Below are positions 14,107 through 15,110 of a stretch of DNA of 15,110 nt, one piece after another. This DNA is from a bacterium (lineage in GTDB: Bacteria > Bacteroidota > Ignavibacteria > Kapaibacteriales > UBA961). The stretch covers positions 1-15,110 of the forward strand of contig JALHLL010000062.1 in NCBI GenBank assembly GCA_022844575.1, read 5' to 3'. The notes beneath the pieces were generated by a model, which did not search any database, had not been told where the DNA came from, and saw only the letters and a list, made by a program, of their open reading frames with translations. Position numbers and translations under genes: made by a program. Positions within the stretch are counted from its first letter, which is position 1. Each line of letters starts with the position of its first letter.

Positions 14107-15110
14107 ATGAAGAATATTCATATTCCGTCAGTTGATACACATTCATATCGTTATGCATTACCCAATGATCGAATTGCCAAGTACCCGCTCGATCGAAGAG
14201 ACGGAAGCAAATTATTAATAGCGAATCCCCGAAAACTTACGATAACACATAGTAATTTTTATCGTTTACCGGAATATCTGCCTGAAAAAAGTTTATTGAT
14301 TCGCAATGATACGAAAGTAATCACGGCTCGTCTGATTTTTCGCAAAGATACGGGAGGTTTGGTTGAGCTATTACTTCTTAACCCATTGGACACTGCTCCG
14401 CAAGATGAAATGTTACGCAGAGAAACAAGTATCTGGTTTTGTATGATTGGTGGCAAAAATATCAAAGAGGGGATGACGCTAACTTGCAACAATGAACATT
14501 GTGAGGCGAGTGCCGTTGTAGTAAGAAAAAACGGAAGTGAGGGATTAGTGCAGTTTTTTTGGAAACCGCATAATACTGTTTTTGCTCATTTTTTAGATAT
14601 GTGTGGTACAACGCCTCTACCTCCGTATATGCACCGTGAAGCTGTAGAGGAAGATAAGGAACGCTATCAGACGGTTTATGCCGCGTATGAGGGCTCCGTT
14701 GCCGCGCCAACAGCCGGCTTGCATTTTACGGAAAAGGTTTTTGATGGTTTACGGGAACACTATTGTGCCATAGCAGATATAACATTACATGTAGGTTTGG
14801 GTACATTTAAGCCGATAACAAGCGAAACGCTCGATAACTTTACAATGCACAATGAACGTTTTGAAATTACTACAAGAACTATTAGTAAATTGAGGCAATC
14901 ATTACAGGAACAAAGGAAAATTGTAAGTGTCGGTACGACATCGATGCGTACAATAGAATCATTGTTTTGGCTGGGAGTCAGATTACTAAAGAGTAATAAT
15001 GCAACATTGCTTCAAACACACATCAATATAAATCAATGGGAACCGTATCAGTACACAAAAGGTGATATTCCTTCCGCTTTGGAAGCGTTCCGAATCTTAG
15101 AGTATTATGC
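14107..15110 (+). CDS. queA: tRNA preQ1 ribosyltransferase-isomerase, 5' part
   Basis: QueA transfers and isomerises the ribosyl moiety of S-adenosylmethionine onto preQ1 at tRNA position 34, making epoxyqueuosine. The frame runs 334 codons from the ATG at 14107 and is still open at the window edge, so the C-terminus is missing. Family marks in order: IAKYPLDRRDGSKLL, LIRNDTKVITARL, TTPLPPYMHR, ERYQTVYA, GSVAAPTAGLHFT, LHVGLGTFKPI and VGTTSMRTIES. After this, canonical QueA has a TNFHLP-type C-terminal motif; here WEPYQYTKGDIPSALEAFRILEYY follows instead, as in a longer QueA-like variant I associate with Bacteroidota. Whether it is the true QueA or a paralogue cannot be settled without the rest. 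No Shine-Dalgarno sequence is seen before the ATG. Confidence 0.9.
   Translation, partial: MKNIHIPSVDTHSYRYALPNDRIAKYPLDRRDGSKLLIANPRKLTITHSNFYRLPEYLPEKSLLIRNDTKVITARLIFRKDTGGLVELLLLNPLDTAPQDEMLRRETSIWFCMIGGKNIKEGMTLTCNNEHCEASAVVVRKNGSEGLVQFFWKPHNTVFAHFLDMCGTTPLPPYMHREAVEEDKERYQTVYAAYEGSVAAPTAGLHFTEKVFDGLREHYCAIADITLHVGLGTFKPITSETLDNFTMHNERFEITTRTISKLRQSLQEQRKIVSVGTTSMRTIESLFWLGVRLLKSNNATLLQTHININQWEPYQYTKGDIPSALEAFRILEYY

Overview
This AT-rich, tightly packed chromosomal window most resembles a member of the Bacteroidota / Chlorobiota / Kapabacteria (FCB) group. That is an inference from three things. Two promoters match the Bacteroidota -33/-7 pattern (TTTG or TTG, spacer, TAnnTTTG). The methionine genes are metX plus a MetZ-type sulfhydrylase and a homoserine dehydrogenase without a recognisable ACT domain. 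QueA has a C-terminal part unlike the canonical form. I see no mobile elements, CRISPR, rRNA or tRNA.

Layout. 1-1071 (minus): three small unrecognised genes, one encoding a probable lipoprotein, ending at a strong intrinsic terminator (41-79). 1367-3091 (plus): a 574-residue unrecognised, probably helical-repeat protein, converging with 3096-5352 (minus), an APC-family amino-acid permease followed by a secreted PIG-L/LmbE-type deacetylase. 5516-5842 (plus): a 108-residue, extremely acidic protein. A bidirectional terminator (5849-5879) separates it from the minus-strand operon osmC-like / metZ / metX / hom (9715 to 5885). 10050-11840 (plus): a two-domain acyltransferase (PlsC-like plus GNAT-like), separated by another bidirectional terminator (11886-11918) from sppA (minus, 13920-11938). 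14107 to the window end (plus): the 5' part of queA.

The most interesting element is the leader of the methionine operon (about 9949-9716, minus strand). After a Bacteroidota-type promoter comes a 33-codon ORF (9896-9795) containing the run MMCMCMM, then a perfect 12-bp terminator hairpin with a U-tract immediately before the first gene. Upstream RNA segments can form two mutually exclusive alternatives: segment 1 (9889-9881) with segment 2 (9807-9799), or segment 2 (9807-9795) with segment 3 (9765-9753). Segment 3 contains the 5' arm of the terminator. This is the complete geometry of ribosome-mediated transcription attenuation, here apparently sensing charged Met-tRNA and possibly Cys-tRNA, and controlling homoserine formation (hom), its activation (metX) and sulfhydrylation to homocysteine (metZ). 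No SAM riboswitch is visible in this leader.

The genes of the methionine operon are closely coupled. metZ overlaps the OsmC-like gene by 11 bp, metX starts in an ATGA overlap with the metZ stop, and hom follows after 9 bp. In osmC and metX the Shine-Dalgarno spacing picks the second of two nearby ATGs as the start.
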